This document shows positions 24,301 to 39,300 of a stretch of DNA of 64,000 nucleotides, in pieces. The position numbers were made by a program, and so were the translations under genes. The notes beneath the pieces were generated by a model. The model was not told where the DNA came from. It was given only the letters and a program-made list of their open reading frames with translations, and did no database searches. This DNA comes from Pieris napi (lineage: Eukaryota > Arthropoda > Insecta > Lepidoptera > Pieridae). Location: assembly GCF_905475465.1 (NCBI RefSeq), contig NC_062245.1, positions 9,672,001-9,736,000 of the forward strand. The letters run 5' to 3'. The stretch's first letter is position 1, and each line of letters begins with the position of its first letter.

Positions 24301-27300
24301 GTTACAAGACGACGATAGCAGTTCACACGATCTTCCCTCACCTATTAAGCTCTTGACGATAGATTTAACACAGGTGACTATTGTTAACAGCAACAACATT
24401 ACCAAAACGCCTTTTAACTAAATAGTTAATTGCTTTGCAGTTTATTTATTAATATATTGTTCTAGTTTTTAGATATACCTACAAATATTTACCGACATTT
24501 ATGATAACTTATAATTTTCATTTCATTTTAAAGTAAAAAAAAATTACAACAATTTTCAATATAAATTTATTCGATATATTTTAGATGTGCGTATATGAAG
24601 TTTAGCCATTTAATCCTATTATGTATCCTGTTATGTTGTCTTTGGTATAGTAAGGTACCTACAACCAGTTTGTAGTAAGGACGGAACTTGCTATTGCACT
24701 ATATGTTTAAGGTCCTAAGTATATACAATGCGGGAATTGGAAAAACTGCGAGTAACAAATAACCAGAATTTATTAAGTATATTGGACTGGAGAAGTATTA
24801 CAATTTAAATCTTGGAATTCTTAATTCTTTTCCTTTAACCCATTCGCTTAGAATCCCTTAATTCAGCCAGGCCATTAAAATACCGGTTCATTTAACGACT
24901 ACAGACCACTTAACATTCAGACCGGCACCGGATATTCAGTGTTTAAAATGATATAACACCCATTTGTGCCTTCCGAGATAAACATGTTCCATTTTTAAAT
25001 TAATCATCGGCAGAATAATTTCCTTTGTTAATTATTTCCTAATATCAACATCGGTCATTAATAAATTAAATTGGAACAAGTAGTTCCCAAGCTAATTCTT
25101 TGACAGCTATGTAAAGTCTTATTTTCTAGGAAATTTAAACCACTTTGAAGTTTAAGAAATACTCAAAGTTCGTTTCGTGACTCATTATCTGATCGCTATT
25201 CTAGAATATCTCATAGACCTGTTAAACGCACTGATTCATTACACTTGATTTATTAGCATTGTAACGTTGAATGACCAATAATTTATGCATAACTTAATTT
25301 AATGCGGACGGACGTAAAGTGTTTATTGTGAGCGGAATAAAATGTACGCGATACGAGATTATCCTATAAGTAAATTGTTCACTGTAGCGAAACGATATAT
25401 TAATAACGATACATTATATTAATAAACAATGAGAAAATTAAAGACGATTTCGGCCATTACATCTTTTTAACCTTAAAATTTACAAGGTGTAATAAGCTTC
25501 GCAAACATCATTACTGAAGGTCGTGCTTGTCTTGAAAAGCCCTAAGTGATACATCGACTTGCTGCCTCCACGCGATTATATCCTTCACTGAGAGTGCATT
25601 AGAAATGTTGAGACCCATTTACCTGCTCAGACCAACGGTTAGGCGATCGACCCCGACTTCTTCTGCCATCACTCCTCCCTAACATTACCAACTTGTCGAG
25701 ACTATTCTGTTCTCTACTGGCAATAAGCTTAACTAATCTTAATTCAGAGCACTGTTAGCCTTGCGGCTTCAGCGTGCGACTCTCAACCATGAGGTCGTAG
25801 ATTTGATCCCCGACTGTGCAACAATGGACTTTCTTTCTGTGTGCGAATTAACATTGGCTCGAACGGTGAAGGAAAATATCGTGAGGAAACCGGCTTGCCT
25901 TAGACCCAAAAAGTCGACGGCGTGTGTCGGGCACAGGAGGATGATCACCTACTTGCCTATTAGATTGATTGATCCGACCTAAAAAGGTAGCACCACTGAT
26001 TTATTTATAATTTCAATTCAACTTTAATAATAGTTTAAGACAAATAATGAATTAAATATTACTATCTCTTGCGTTCGGCGGCAGACAAGCTGCCCTCTAG
26101 ATAAGGGCTTATTATGGTAAAGCGCACCACACGCTTGCCATATACGACGAAGTTGGTTACCAAGTACGGAACGCGAAGGAATCGCCCGTTATCACCATCT
26201 TTGGTACCGTCTGATATGGTATGCCAATAGTGCAACTTATTAGGCTTCGGAGAAATCGTTTATTTATCGCGCCGAATTTCACAATACGAGAACTGAATAG
26301 ATTATTGTATCTAAATGTGGTACAAAGTTTATATACAATTTGTATGGAGACAGGTTGCAATTGCGGCCTAATCACTCACATACAAACTCTTACATGCCTG
26401 TAGTCTTACAAATCTATTAATTGGCATTAAACATTGACAAATCTTTCTTATTTTGGCGGTTTCATATTACGTTATTCTGTTATACATTATTGAGCAACAC
26501 ACACGTAAAACATTCGTCTCTTTCTTTCAAATTGCGTTTACGCCGTGATGATAAGAGTCAGATAGGTTTGATCAAAACACTGCACTTTGTCTTATTCTTT
26601 ATGAATGAGGAAGACACGAGGCGGAATTTTTTTCGTGGTCTAAGTAAAGGACGGAGGTAAACATCAATTCTATAAACCTATTCCGATTGACAAGCGTTAA
26701 GCTCTCAAGAGTCATTCAACCTTTCGTCTTGGATCATCTCAAGTTTAAACTTAGCGATAAAATTACCATCAAGATAAGATATAAACTGGTTGTTTTACGT
26801 GTCCTGATTCGATTACATCAAGCTTTAATGGGAGCATTTAACTGTCAATTATCAACCCGGCACTTGATAATGTAATAAATTATGCTATTGTTGAAATGAG
26901 GCGATTGCGCTTACGCAACAATGTCATTGATCAACGATGAGTGTAGAAATTATAGGAAATATTTTATTTATGCATTTTTAAAGCATTTATATTTTGTAAT
27001 AATAAAAACAAAAAGATATATTCCAAAACGTTTAAAAAGGAAAAATGTTGAAACTACTATGGATCCTTAGAAATTTTACAATACTCCCAAATTTGGACAT
27101 TGAAATAAATCTTTATTCACAATATATTTAATCATACCTAATGCCCTAGATGGGGCAGAAGGGCGGCCCCAGTGAGTCCATCGCGTTCGGTCCTGAACCT
27201 CGTATTACACCTTGTCTCTCCGGCTCTCATTGCTTCATCTGCAACGACGCCAGGTTTGCTTGGGACGGCCACATAAGGGGCCATCCATAAAGTACGTCAC

Positions 27301-30300
27301 ACGTTAATGGGGAGGGAGGGTATGACCGAAGTGTGACATCGACATCGTGTGACAAGGGGCATGGGGGGGTCAATATTTTTATGAGGTCACATGTTAAAAT
27401 TTTAAATACTAAAACGCAAAGTTTGGATGTGAATTAAAATTTTTATGAATTTACGAACTTGATCTATATTTAATTAATTAAATGAAAATAGCTGTTTTCT
27501 CTCGATTATTTTTAAATACATACATACATTTAAAAAATGTGTGACGTCACATCAGGAGGGGGGGGGGGGGGTTTAAAATGTGATAACCTGTGACAAGGAA
27601 GGGGGAGGGGTTCAAAAGTCCTAAAATTCGTGAGACGTATTTTATGGATGGCCCCTAATCCCATATAATCATAATAGCAATAATTACGCGCGTATACGCA
27701 TAATCTCACTGCGTATGTATAAAAACAATTAATTTCCCTTTCAAACAGTAGGCAAAGCATTTGAAGTTTTACATATTTGTCATGTTACTATTCTGCCTAC
27801 AATACTTTCTAACATGAATACCGCCCTGTTCTAATTACCATATCCGATTGATCGGCGCGTGCTCATTGATCGTGGTGGGGGTGCCATTCATAGACGCCCG
27901 CGCACCTTGCCGGTACGACATTCCACAACACCTCGTCTGTGTTATACTTGTTTTATTATCAAAGACACGGCGAGTGTGACACAATACAATTTAACTGTTG
28001 AAAGTAACTGTAGACTATGCGACATGATTAACACTTATAAAATACCTCTGATTGTTACGGTGCTGCGAATTCCAAATAATATATGGTTACTAGCTGATCC
28101 GGCAAACGTCGTTTTGCCATGTTTATCATTTATAATAAAAATAGGGGTTGATCGTAGAGGGGTGAAAATTAGGGGTTGTATGTATTTTTAGTGCTGTATC
28201 ATAAAAAAATTAAAAAATTAGGGGTGGACTACCCTTAACATTTAGGGGTATGAAAAATAGATGTTGTCCGATTCTCAGTTATACCCAATATGCAAACAAA
28301 ATTTCATGAGAATCGGTCATGCCGTTTCGGAGGAGTTTAACCACAAACACCGCGACACGAGAATTTTTATATTAGATATATAATTTATTGGACCACTCTT
28401 CTTAGTTTGCGGTGTTTTACTTGCAGTCGACATCGCCCTACACTTTTTATTATAATTTAAAATCGACATAGTCTAGGTTTGTTTGTCCTACAAATTCAAG
28501 CTTCTAAGTACTAAAATGGTTAAGTAAGCTAATCTCTGAGTTTACAAGCATATTGTTTGGTCATACAGCCCACAGCAGCAAACAGGTACGATATGTTAAA
28601 CAGATTAGGTAATAAGGTAAATGGTATGTCAAATTGTGCAAGTATTCATATTTGCGGACACCTACATACTGGTTAGGTCCTAACGACTTATTGAAAAAGT
28701 ACGAGTCAAGGAAAGCGCGAACATTTGCATTTGCTTAATGCCTACTGACTTTTATTTAATAACTGGCCCTCATCTGCCCATTTGAACAAAAGAATCTTTA
28801 AAGGTTTTATAAAAATAAATCAGAGGCACTACAACATTTTTAGGTCTGGGCCTCATATTTCTATATCCGTTTCATGATCATTTGTCAATCTAATGCAAGT
28901 AGGTTTTTTTTTTTTTTTATACGAGGTGAAAATGCGCTTACGCAGGAATGCAAGTAGGTGATCAGCTCCTGACAAACGCCGTCGAGTTTTAGGGTCTAAG
29001 ACATGCCGGTTTCGTCACGATGTTTTCTTTCACTGTTCGAGCGAATGTTATTTGCGCACATAGAAAGAAAGTCGATTGATACACAGCCGGGGACATCTAC
29101 GACCTCAGGGATGAGAGACGCACGCTGAAGCCACTAGGCCAACTCTGCTCTTTAAAGGTTTTATACGTAGTGTAAAATTCAGGCGCAGAGCATTTCTTAC
29201 TTATGCTTCTGTATGAAAATCAGAGCGTTAAAATCCTTATCTTATTTCCAGGGTCGATTACAATACATCAGCTTTTTAAATTGCAGAGTATTCGTAACGA
29301 GTAATATCAACGAAAACATTAAAAGCTTTTACCGAAATTGTGAATTTCAATGAACTACTTTGTCCATATAAACCTTCTGGAGGTGTACGTAGGTTGAATT
29401 ATGCACGATTATAGTAATCCTTATCTTGAATCATCACTTTATATGTATTTATTTGAATTATTTATCACTAATTTGGTGAAGAAGACTTGAATAATTCAAC
29501 AACACTAATTCAAACCTACTCTCGCGGAAGATCGCACTATTTATTTAGACGAGTGACTTAGAGAGAGGAAAATATCAATATTTAAAAAAATATATAAACC
29601 AAACAGTATCTAGGAACTTTAAATTAAATTAAAATAATAATTAAAACTAAAAATTGTTTTATAATAAAACTCAATTTTGTTATATTAAAAGTTCAAGTTT
29701 GATTTCTAGTTAATGATTATTAAACTTGATTTAGGTTGTATGAATAATTATTAGACACAGGTCATGACAACCTTTAACCTGCGCAACGTAATAAACCTTT
29801 GAAAAGGACTAAAAAAAACATTCATATTCGTTAAACATTATTCCCTTTATTATTACAGTTACATAGAACAATATTCTACCTATTAGCAGTTAGAACTATA
29901 AAAACTAACAGATAAGAAACTTAATGAAATACAAAAGACTCAGACACATAATAAATACTATTTCATCGTACCGAAGTCGACCATCAAGAAAATTGTTTCT
30001 CGATTTTATTGAAGTTTCGCAATGTATCACTTGACCTACGTATATTTTAGGCTTTCAATGCATGACCCCCATTATTGCAATAAACCTAAAGAGCTAGAAG
30101 CTTTTCCAAACAACGTCGAAGTCTACATAATTGTGTAGATAAATTTGTTCAAGAACATGACGCAACCGCCACGCTTTACGGCGTAGCGTTTGATGTAAGA
30201 CAATTTCCCATATAATTCATGATCACAATTTTAAAGTGATTGTAGGAAATATGTGTCTCATAAGATAAAAATTCATTCAACGTTCTCGTCTATGTGCTAA

Positions 30301-33300
30301 TACTACGCAAACAGAATCGGGATTCCGCGAGCGGTATGCAAAAGAATAGCTATGATCAGACAAGAGCCGGGACGAACGACCTCACCCGCTGCGGAATGAA
30401 TACAAAACACCAAAATCTTGCTCGAGTTACATGACCTTAAGTTGATACATTTTCCTAGACTTTGGAACGATCTGAAATTGATACGCAAAGATGGATTGCT
30501 TTTGAATTAATCGTTTTAAATCTATTTCCACTTTCATATCCTTCATTAATTCTTACGAAAGTTTCAAGCGAAAAATTTATATGTTCTTCACTATATATAA
30601 TATAACTAATTACTTTCCATTAAGTAGTTCTGCACCTACAATCGCGACTATTGAATTCTCGCACGCACTTCCTGCTTTTGTTAAAAATTTTGGCAATCAA
30701 ATTACGTGGTATCGGTCAGGTACTTTATAGAGCCAAATTCCTTTACTTCGTAGAAAATATCTGATCGAATCTGAAGGGTTTTCGCAATTGTAATTTAATG
30801 TAACCATTGCTACTCGTTTTCTCACGTATAGAATATTCCAGAAAGCTTTCAGTGCACAACGAAATTTCGTGTGAATCAGCAAACAATGGTTTCGCAAAAA
30901 AATTGCTGTTTGCTAACGCATTGGATTCTCTTTAATAAGTCATTTATTTTTATCATAACATTTCGTGCTAATGATGAAGCAAGACACAATTTTGAAATTA
31001 AAATGTTTGCCGTGCGAAAATTTTAAGCAATTCTGTATTTTATCCAGAGCAACTCTTATTGTATTTAAATCGTTTTAGTGGAATTTAATTCATTAAATCT
31101 TACCAAAGATTAAGAATTAAAACTTTATTGTTAAATTATTCTAACAGAGTACATATGAGATAACCGGAAATAATTTTCAATGTAAAAACCTTAAATCTTA
31201 AAATAACATAGTAACCTTGATAGCAGATAACTGTTATGATCAATCAATAAAATAAACAAAATCTACGTCATTAAACTAGATATTTAGTTAATTGTCAATA
31301 TTAGTTACTTATTAGTGTATATTTCGAAGATAAAGATGATTATAAAATACACATATACGTTAATCATCTCGTGATTCACCATAACCATCAACTAAGAAAC
31401 CTGAGCACACAGTTTTATATTCTGTTGTGGTCTGATAAGTAGAACGTTCGGTTCTCATATAAGCCTCTTTGTCTATGCGAGGAAATTGATTTATCTTTGC
31501 AAGATTCATTTCCGTTCGGCTCATGCAACGTGTGAAATATTTTATCGAATATTCACAGAAATTGCTGTTTCATTTAAATCTTTGGAGCTACTAAAAGTAA
31601 CTAAAGTATACACCTTTAACAATTTAAATTAATAAAGGTCAAAAATGCACAAAAAAAATAAGCAGAAAGATCTTCTTTATGTGAGAAATAATTTCCAAGA
31701 ATTAAAGTTCAGTGGCTAATTTTAAAATTGGAAATCGCCTTACATCTGCCAACATGCGATGTCGTAAACCTATCACATTTAGGCCTTCGTGACTTCGTGA
31801 CTTCGGGTAATGCATCGTATTACAGAAATCGTATATGAACCTTGATATCCTCTTAGGTGTTTAACTTATTCATCCTAAATAAATGGTATACAGAAATTTT
31901 TGGTAGAACAGACAAAATGTATTATTTATCTTTAATTATTTTGCTTAACTAATAGTTTATTTTTAAATACATTATAAATAGTAATATATTCACATATTTA
32001 GCTAAATTTATTTAGCCATTACAACGCCAGAAAATTAATTATTTTCATTTATTTATTTATCTTCACCTGTTTCCCGATGGGGTTGACAGTTCCTGACATA
32101 TCTCTCTTACTCCATCCACATGCATCCCCCCATCCTAGACTTTGCGCAGGCACGACAAGGCTCAATTAATTTAACTAAATAATTAAAAACTACATCCGAC
32201 AATGACAATTTTTTTATAAAACTCAAAAGAAATTGTATTTTGCACGGGAATGTTAATTTGGTCACAAACAATTACTACAACGTAAATTAACAGCCACCAG
32301 TTCATTACTTAATTTAACCTGTACGAATTAACACCAATAATAAATCGCTAATATGCTTCGTTATAAGTCCATATATCTATGAATCCCACATAATTCATAT
32401 TAAAATAGTATTACCCAAGGACGTACACGAATCGCAATACAAACTAGGTTGTGATTTACATAGTGGGGGCGGAAGTCAAGTGCCGGTTGGCCGAACGTGG
32501 TCAATTATTGACGTGCCAAGGCTGAACACAGTTTTAGCTTTACCAGGGATTTGAGGGACAAAAGAAGCATCACAACGACCCATCGCAGTGAGATAAAAGT
32601 TCTAAAAAAATTTATGTTTTCTAGTTGGAATAGTTTTCGACAAACGACGGTAGGAACTTAAAATCTTTAATTTTTGTTTCGTTATAACAAAATCTCTCCC
32701 TAACGCCTTTAATATTAATTCGTGATTTATGCGTTAAATTTCAATAATATCTAGAGCAGGCGTTAAACGATCTACAGCAGACATCTAGGCGCATAATTTG
32801 GCACGTCGTATCGTCACATCCGCCCTCGTTGGTTGCGCAAACGCGGCCTATGGGCATTGTATGCAAAGAGTCCGAATGACAATGTAACGGTGCGTGAGCT
32901 GTTCATGAAAAATATGAATATTGATACAATTGGGCGCATTCTTCCAAGATTTACATGTAGTAATACTTCACCAAGTCAGAAACTAAGTGTTCTACAACTG
33001 ATCACTTTGAATAACCCTCCTCTTTAACCCGTTATGACAGTATTTTTATGAAGATATATATGACAAAAACAATTGAAGAGCTGTAGTGCAAGGGTGAGGA
33101 ACAATGACAATAGGCCCTTAATAAGTTAGTCTGCTCTTAAGTGTCTCTTAAAGAGTGCATGAAAAAAGTTACAAACCTAAGTCACATAGATAGACAACAA
33201 GTTTTCTTATGTTCTTCATTTGAACCAAATATATTTATTAAATAAATTAACAATGTATTATTCAAACGTGGCCAGGAAATTATCGATTACATCCAAGTAT

Positions 33301-36300
33301 CTGTTTAAAAGTTTGATAACAAAAAGAAAACATGATGGATCTCGCAACTTCTTTAAAAAACCTATGGAAAAATCGGATACGCGCATACAAATATTTACAG
33401 ACCAGTCGGCAAACACGGCAGCGCTTTGAAAGCACGTACAGTTTAGCACATAAAAAGGACCGGAAGGATTTTAGCCACATTCATAAATTTATTTCACGGA
33501 CCGACGTTCATTCTTTAGGTAAACATCGTAGGTAATATTTGTATCCTGCTCTAAATCGGAATCTAGCGATTCCGTAATAAAACATTAGTTACGTGTTGCC
33601 TTTATAGGACTAAGCCAATACTAGCTCTTACTGTGGTGGCAGTGCACAAAAGGCTGATGATGAAAATGTCAATGGAACAAAAAAAGAAATTTCTTATGAC
33701 CCATTTGGACTTCCACCACAATTTCTCATCTATGATCATGTCATTTGTATTATTTCAAAGATATGGCATTGAATATAAAGATCTTCATCTTGTGTATTTC
33801 AAAATATTCTAACAAATATCGTCTTGATCTGACGATCCCGAGGAGTCGGTTCGTGTGAAACAAATCCTGACCGGCACCGGACATCCGTCTTTGTCGATAT
33901 TCCCGTTCTACATCAAAGGCAACACAAACATACCAAATCATTTTCGACCTTAAGTTTAGTAGGGCAGAGATAAAATTTACACAACTGATAAGTGAGTTCG
34001 TAAAACTGCCCTAATACCTCACTTGAGAGATGATTAAATTGTAGTGGACATCACAATAGCGGATGCGGAAATAACTAGTGTTACGAAATAGCTATAATGT
34101 AATTGTCACAATTGTGTGAGGTAATATAAGTTAGTAGTAAAAGTGAATCTAGCTAATTGAATTGTAGCCAGTGATTGACATTTCAAAAGATGACAGCTAC
34201 TGGTCAAAATCTTAACTAATGCTTAATTCATCAACTGCATAATCTGTATCCTGGAAAGTTACAGAAAGTTCACGTCAAACGAACTAAAGCAAACGGATGT
34301 AAATGCGTGGGAATGTGATTTATATAAAGGTGTCTTTAAACCTATAGGTTTCAATAAAACATTAATGATTTTATTACATCAAAGAGTACAAATATAACGG
34401 AAATCTTAAATTTAATAACTCACGAACGTACGTTTTGATTCATTTATCACTCTGACCTTAAGATGCCGGACGCTTGAGATTGAAACCAAGAATTTACCTG
34501 AAAGAAACGAAAGATAAATTTAAATTTGCCGGACAGAAATAGAAAATACCTACAATGAGCATTTGTCACATGATGCGTTAAAGTGAGGACCATTATCGTA
34601 GGCGTCGCCCACTTCTTTGCTTCGTCTTCAAACGATAATTTATACACCACATATATATTACAACCTCAGTTACAATTTGACTAAGCTTTAATGACGTCAA
34701 GATGGTTATCGCTGTAAATCGATGATATAAGAAGCATTGGCCTTGGTCGAGGTCATATAGAGCGGACGTGTATGCTCGTAAAATAAAAAGGAATTGCAGC
34801 CGCTAAGACAGACGTTCATAATATATGGCGGGACGATTGATGGTCGATAGTTTCTCCGTCAGCACGGCGGCATCCGGCACTCAAGGTGACACAACCCATC
34901 CTTGCAGATCCGGTCTGCCATTATAATTTAATTAGCACTTTTAATTGTTCTGAAATTCATTATGCGCTTATACATAAAATACCCCAACCAATTTGCAATT
35001 CTCTTAAGTCTGTTGTCTATCAAACACGCGCCTATATTATAACTCAACCTTTCTCGTACAAAAACTGCCATTAATATTTTATGAAGTCACTAACTACACA
35101 TGATTCCGACATGACAGTACCTCCCACGACGCGCAACATATATTAAAGCAAAGAAGAGGATTAATTATCTTAGCGAATAATTTTATATTAACGTTGTATT
35201 ATTTTTTAAATAAATAAAGGCTTAGTCGGCTTTGGGCCATAAATCAAAATGCATCCACTGATTCCGGAATTAAGCCCCAGTCAAATATAATCCGGTATTT
35301 AATGGTTGTGTACCAGTAAAGTAACACGTTGTTGACAGGGAAGCGGATTGTCGTCTCTTAGCAGCGGTAAGCTGTTAAATTAAATTAGAGCACACCACTG
35401 GCATGCGCCCGCGCAGTTCGACGACCGTCGCCCACAATTCGTGTTTATTGATCTCGTTCAAATCGATCCTTCGTGATTGATAAACATAATGGTGGGTGTT
35501 TGTCGTATGTCCAACACGTCCTAGGAATGTTGTGGTTGTGTAAAGTATCAGACTATTACCGCTGAGGCTACAATGTAAATCACACGGACAGATACATTGG
35601 TATCATTGTTTCATTCAATGCATGAATGTCGTGGATTATCTCAAACCCTTTAAGAAAATACACCAAAGTCTATTTCTTAACAATAAAAATAACGGTTTTC
35701 ACTGATAGGATTCTGTAACACATGTACGTATGGAGCGTTGGCTCAGTTTCCGCACTTAGACGTCCATTTAGTCCGTTGCGCGTCTTCGCTAATTAAACCA
35801 ACCTAGCTTCTTCTAGAAGCTCAGAAGTTTCCTGAGCACTTTGCAGGCTATACGGAGCGACCTCACTGCTCCGAGGATTTCTGTTCGTCGGGAAGCGAGA
35901 GCCACGCATTCCAAGACTACGTACTGTTTCCTTTGCCCTGAAACAGCTCTAGACACTGTCTCTCGCGCCAAGGACAAAGGGACAGTGGCCCGTAATTGTC
36001 CTTATCAATTGTTTTGTCTCTTCTACATTTAGGAAATTGATTTCTTTTGATACATGACATTTAACAAAACTGCGTAAAACTAGTTAAAAAAATACGACAA
36101 AAACCTGCATACACTTACATAACGCTTTTAGCTGCAATCGGGAAGTGTACACTGCTAGTTACGTAAATAATATTTTCTCGTTTACGTCATTGGACTGTGA
36201 ATGGAGTTTTTGTCAATGAGTAATAAATATATTTAACTCGCAATTCAAATGATCAAGGCTTACAAATAAAACCTTCAGAGACACATATTGTAATAATATT

Positions 36301-39300
36301 GTTTAATATAGATTACGCTAAAAATAGGAAGGCTCCAACTCTTGCATATGGAATGCAAATAGCACATCAATGTGTCAAAATTTATAGAAGAAGATAATAC
36401 GGACCTCTTGCCAAACTAACTGCCCTTAAATATTCATCTGCCTGGATAAATTACTACATTCTCAAGTCAAACGGATGTTGAGACTCCGACGCAACCGCCC
36501 CCGTTCTAACAAACTATGGAGCATCGATGATAAATTACTAAACCTCACATATGTATGTAATTCTATGTGATAAAGCAACAAATCATTTCAATCCTTATTC
36601 CTTATATTATTTGGCATCTGAAATCAAACTGTTGTTACAGTTGAACCATCAGTTATAGTCTATATATAAACATTACTATGTGCATATATTAAGTTACATT
36701 GAAACACTTTTGTTATTAATTACTACAACCCAGAGAAAAATAATACATTATCTTATCTTAGTCTGCTAGACTAAAATAAGATTATCTGATTCAGTTTATA
36801 CCATTTTTTTAACCATCAAACTTTAACTAGTACTTGTACGAGGAGCTGGGAACCTTGACACAGGTATCTTTTACCTAAAAGGGTTCTCATCATATCATAT
36901 ACGAACAATTTAATAAACATAAATAGAATAGAAGTTTATTGGTTATTCTTAATATTTCATAATTTTGCCTAGACAATAAGGCATCAAAACTCACAACAAC
37001 AACATAAAGAAGCTTAACAATTTCCACATTAATAGCGCCATAAACAAAACGATCAATAAATTATAAAAACTGGTTTCGAAGCAGGAAGATCGAGAAATAT
37101 TAATATCGACAGCATTGAAGCGCAAAAAATGAATGGTGTTTAATGTTACTGAAATTATTAAACTATTAAGATCTAATATCTTCTATTTCTGTCTTCTATT
37201 AGACTTAATATTATAAAATGAGAAGCAAAACTGTGTCCATGTCTCAAAAAGATTTATGAGATTTCTTACCCCTTAAATGCTTTGCAAACAAGTTAAGATA
37301 AATAGTATACCTTTTTTCAAGTTAATTCGTTAAATTGGATTTACAATAATTAATTTAATATAATAATAATTTGCACTTGCGTCATACATAATTTGTTTAC
37401 ATGAGTTTACTCAAGAAATTCCACTATAAATTAAAACACCTACATGAATAAAATTTTGAAGTTCACTTACTATAAGTAGTATATTAAGTTAGCTTCAACT
37501 AAACGAAGGCATAAACTTTCATATGTATGTAACGTGAACATTATTCGTATGTAAAAAACATTACGTTATATTTATCAAAACATTATACGTATTCAAATCA
37601 AATATATAACCGTATTTACGTATAAATAATTTTCGAGAAGCCTGTGCAGTATAAAGTAAAAGTAAAAAATCATTTAATCACATAGCTAACATAATGTACA
37701 CTTATGACATGTCAGTAAAGAAATACATATTAAGGCGGAAACATACTACCAAAACGCGACGCCACACCACGCCATCCGACGCATGTCAGTACTTATCAAT
37801 CCCATATATTTAATATGGTCAGATGCACATAGACAACACGCCATGTGATCACACGCGGTAACATCCAATCGATTTGGATCGGCGTGTTGTGGATGTTGTG
37901 ATGATGACGTCATGCGTCAATGCTTTCGAGTTTTTGACACGAATGTCAATTTATATACTTAGATATTTTTGGATTTATTTGGCGAAATGAACGACGAACA
38001 ATTAATTGAGTTGGTGAAACAATATTCTGTTTTATATGACATGAGATTACCTCAATACAAGGACAAAAACAGGGAGTTAGGATGTTGTTAGTTAATACAA
38101 ATAACCTGCTAATCAATTCAGTTTATTAGAAAAATACAGGGTTGGCCAGAAAGATTTGCGAATTTGAAAAAAAATAAAAAAAAAACTAAATACAATACAC
38201 AAATTTTTTTATTTCAATTAAAATAGACATCTGGGAAATTTATTTCTTAAAAATAACATCATCCAGGTGTGCACCATTGCGCTGCAAACATTCCTCGAAT
38301 CTGAACCTCAAATTGGTAAAAACTTGCTGGCACATTGCGCGGGGAATAAATCAGCTAAATGACTTTTGAATTTGCAAGCGTGTCGTAGTGTCGCGTGTTG
38401 GTAATGTACACGATGGACATCGGGTGTCGACACGACACGTCGCGTCGCGTTTTAGTAGTATGTTTCCGCCTTTAAAGGCGGAAACATACTACTAAAACGA
38501 CGAAGCGACGTGTCGTGTCGCGACACCACGACACGCTTGCAAATTCAAAAGTCATTTAGCTGATTTATTCCCCGCGCAATGTGCCAGCAAGTTTTTACCA
38601 ATTTGAGGTTCAGATTCGAGGAATGTTTGCAGCCCAATGGTGCACACCACAATCCAAAAATATCTAAGTATATAAATTGACTGACGCATGACTTCATCAT
38701 CACAACATCCACAACACGCCGATCCAAATCGATTGGATGTTACCGCGTGTTATTACATGGCGTGTTGTCTATGTGCATCTGACCATATTAAATATATGGG
38801 ATTGATAAGTACTGACATGCGTTGGATGGCGTGGTGTAGCGTCGCGTTTTGGTAGTATGTTTCCGCCTTAATGCTTCTAATTTTACATTTACTGCCAGTT
38901 CTCAAATCAAGGGCGTAGAACGGGAGAGAAGCACAGGCAATAAACTCTCCGATACTGTTTTTAATCGCCATTTTTTTGTTTTACAAAATGTTTGTAAGGA
39001 GCTGCAACCATTACACCATGTCCCATGTGACATTTTAAGTAATTAATAATAATAACATAAAATAAAAACAAAGATTTGTCCTCTATCTGCAGGAGGTGAA
39101 ATAGGAGCACACATTTACATTCTTGTGGGAACAACACGCAAACACATAGTCGAAATAACCAACATCACCGCATACACGAATTCAAGTACGACCAGTCACC
39201 ACAAGCATAGTAGTAAAGGTGTGGAATCCAAAACTAACGCATCCAAATTTTGATTGCCATTAAATGCGAATACGACTTTCTAAACAGGGACATTCCGCTA

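Larger units (their letters stand above)
37734..38867. mobile_element. Composite nested DNA transposon: two inverted copies meeting at TTTAAA
   Basis: Copy 1 (37734-38470) and copy 2 (38477-38867) both start GGCGGAAACATACTAC and end GTAGTATGTTTCCGCC. Copy 2 is the reverse complement of copy 1 with an internal deletion. TTAA flanks the whole (37730-37733 and 38868-38871) and TTTAAA separates the two. Copy 1 carries a short MADF-domain frame and a mariner-type end. MADF proteins accompany PIF/Harbinger transposases, which fits a TTA-type target site equally well (A+GGCGG...CCGCC flanked by TTA). The class is therefore PIF/Harbinger-like or TTAA-specific. Confidence 0.8.

Noticed and set aside
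25761..25982. 73-codon open frame
   Set aside because: It is wholly inside a SINE copy; the frame is a by-product of the repeat.
33220..33535. Four overlapping frames on both strands
   Set aside because: No splice context, family resemblance or compositional signal; chance in a region low in stop codons.
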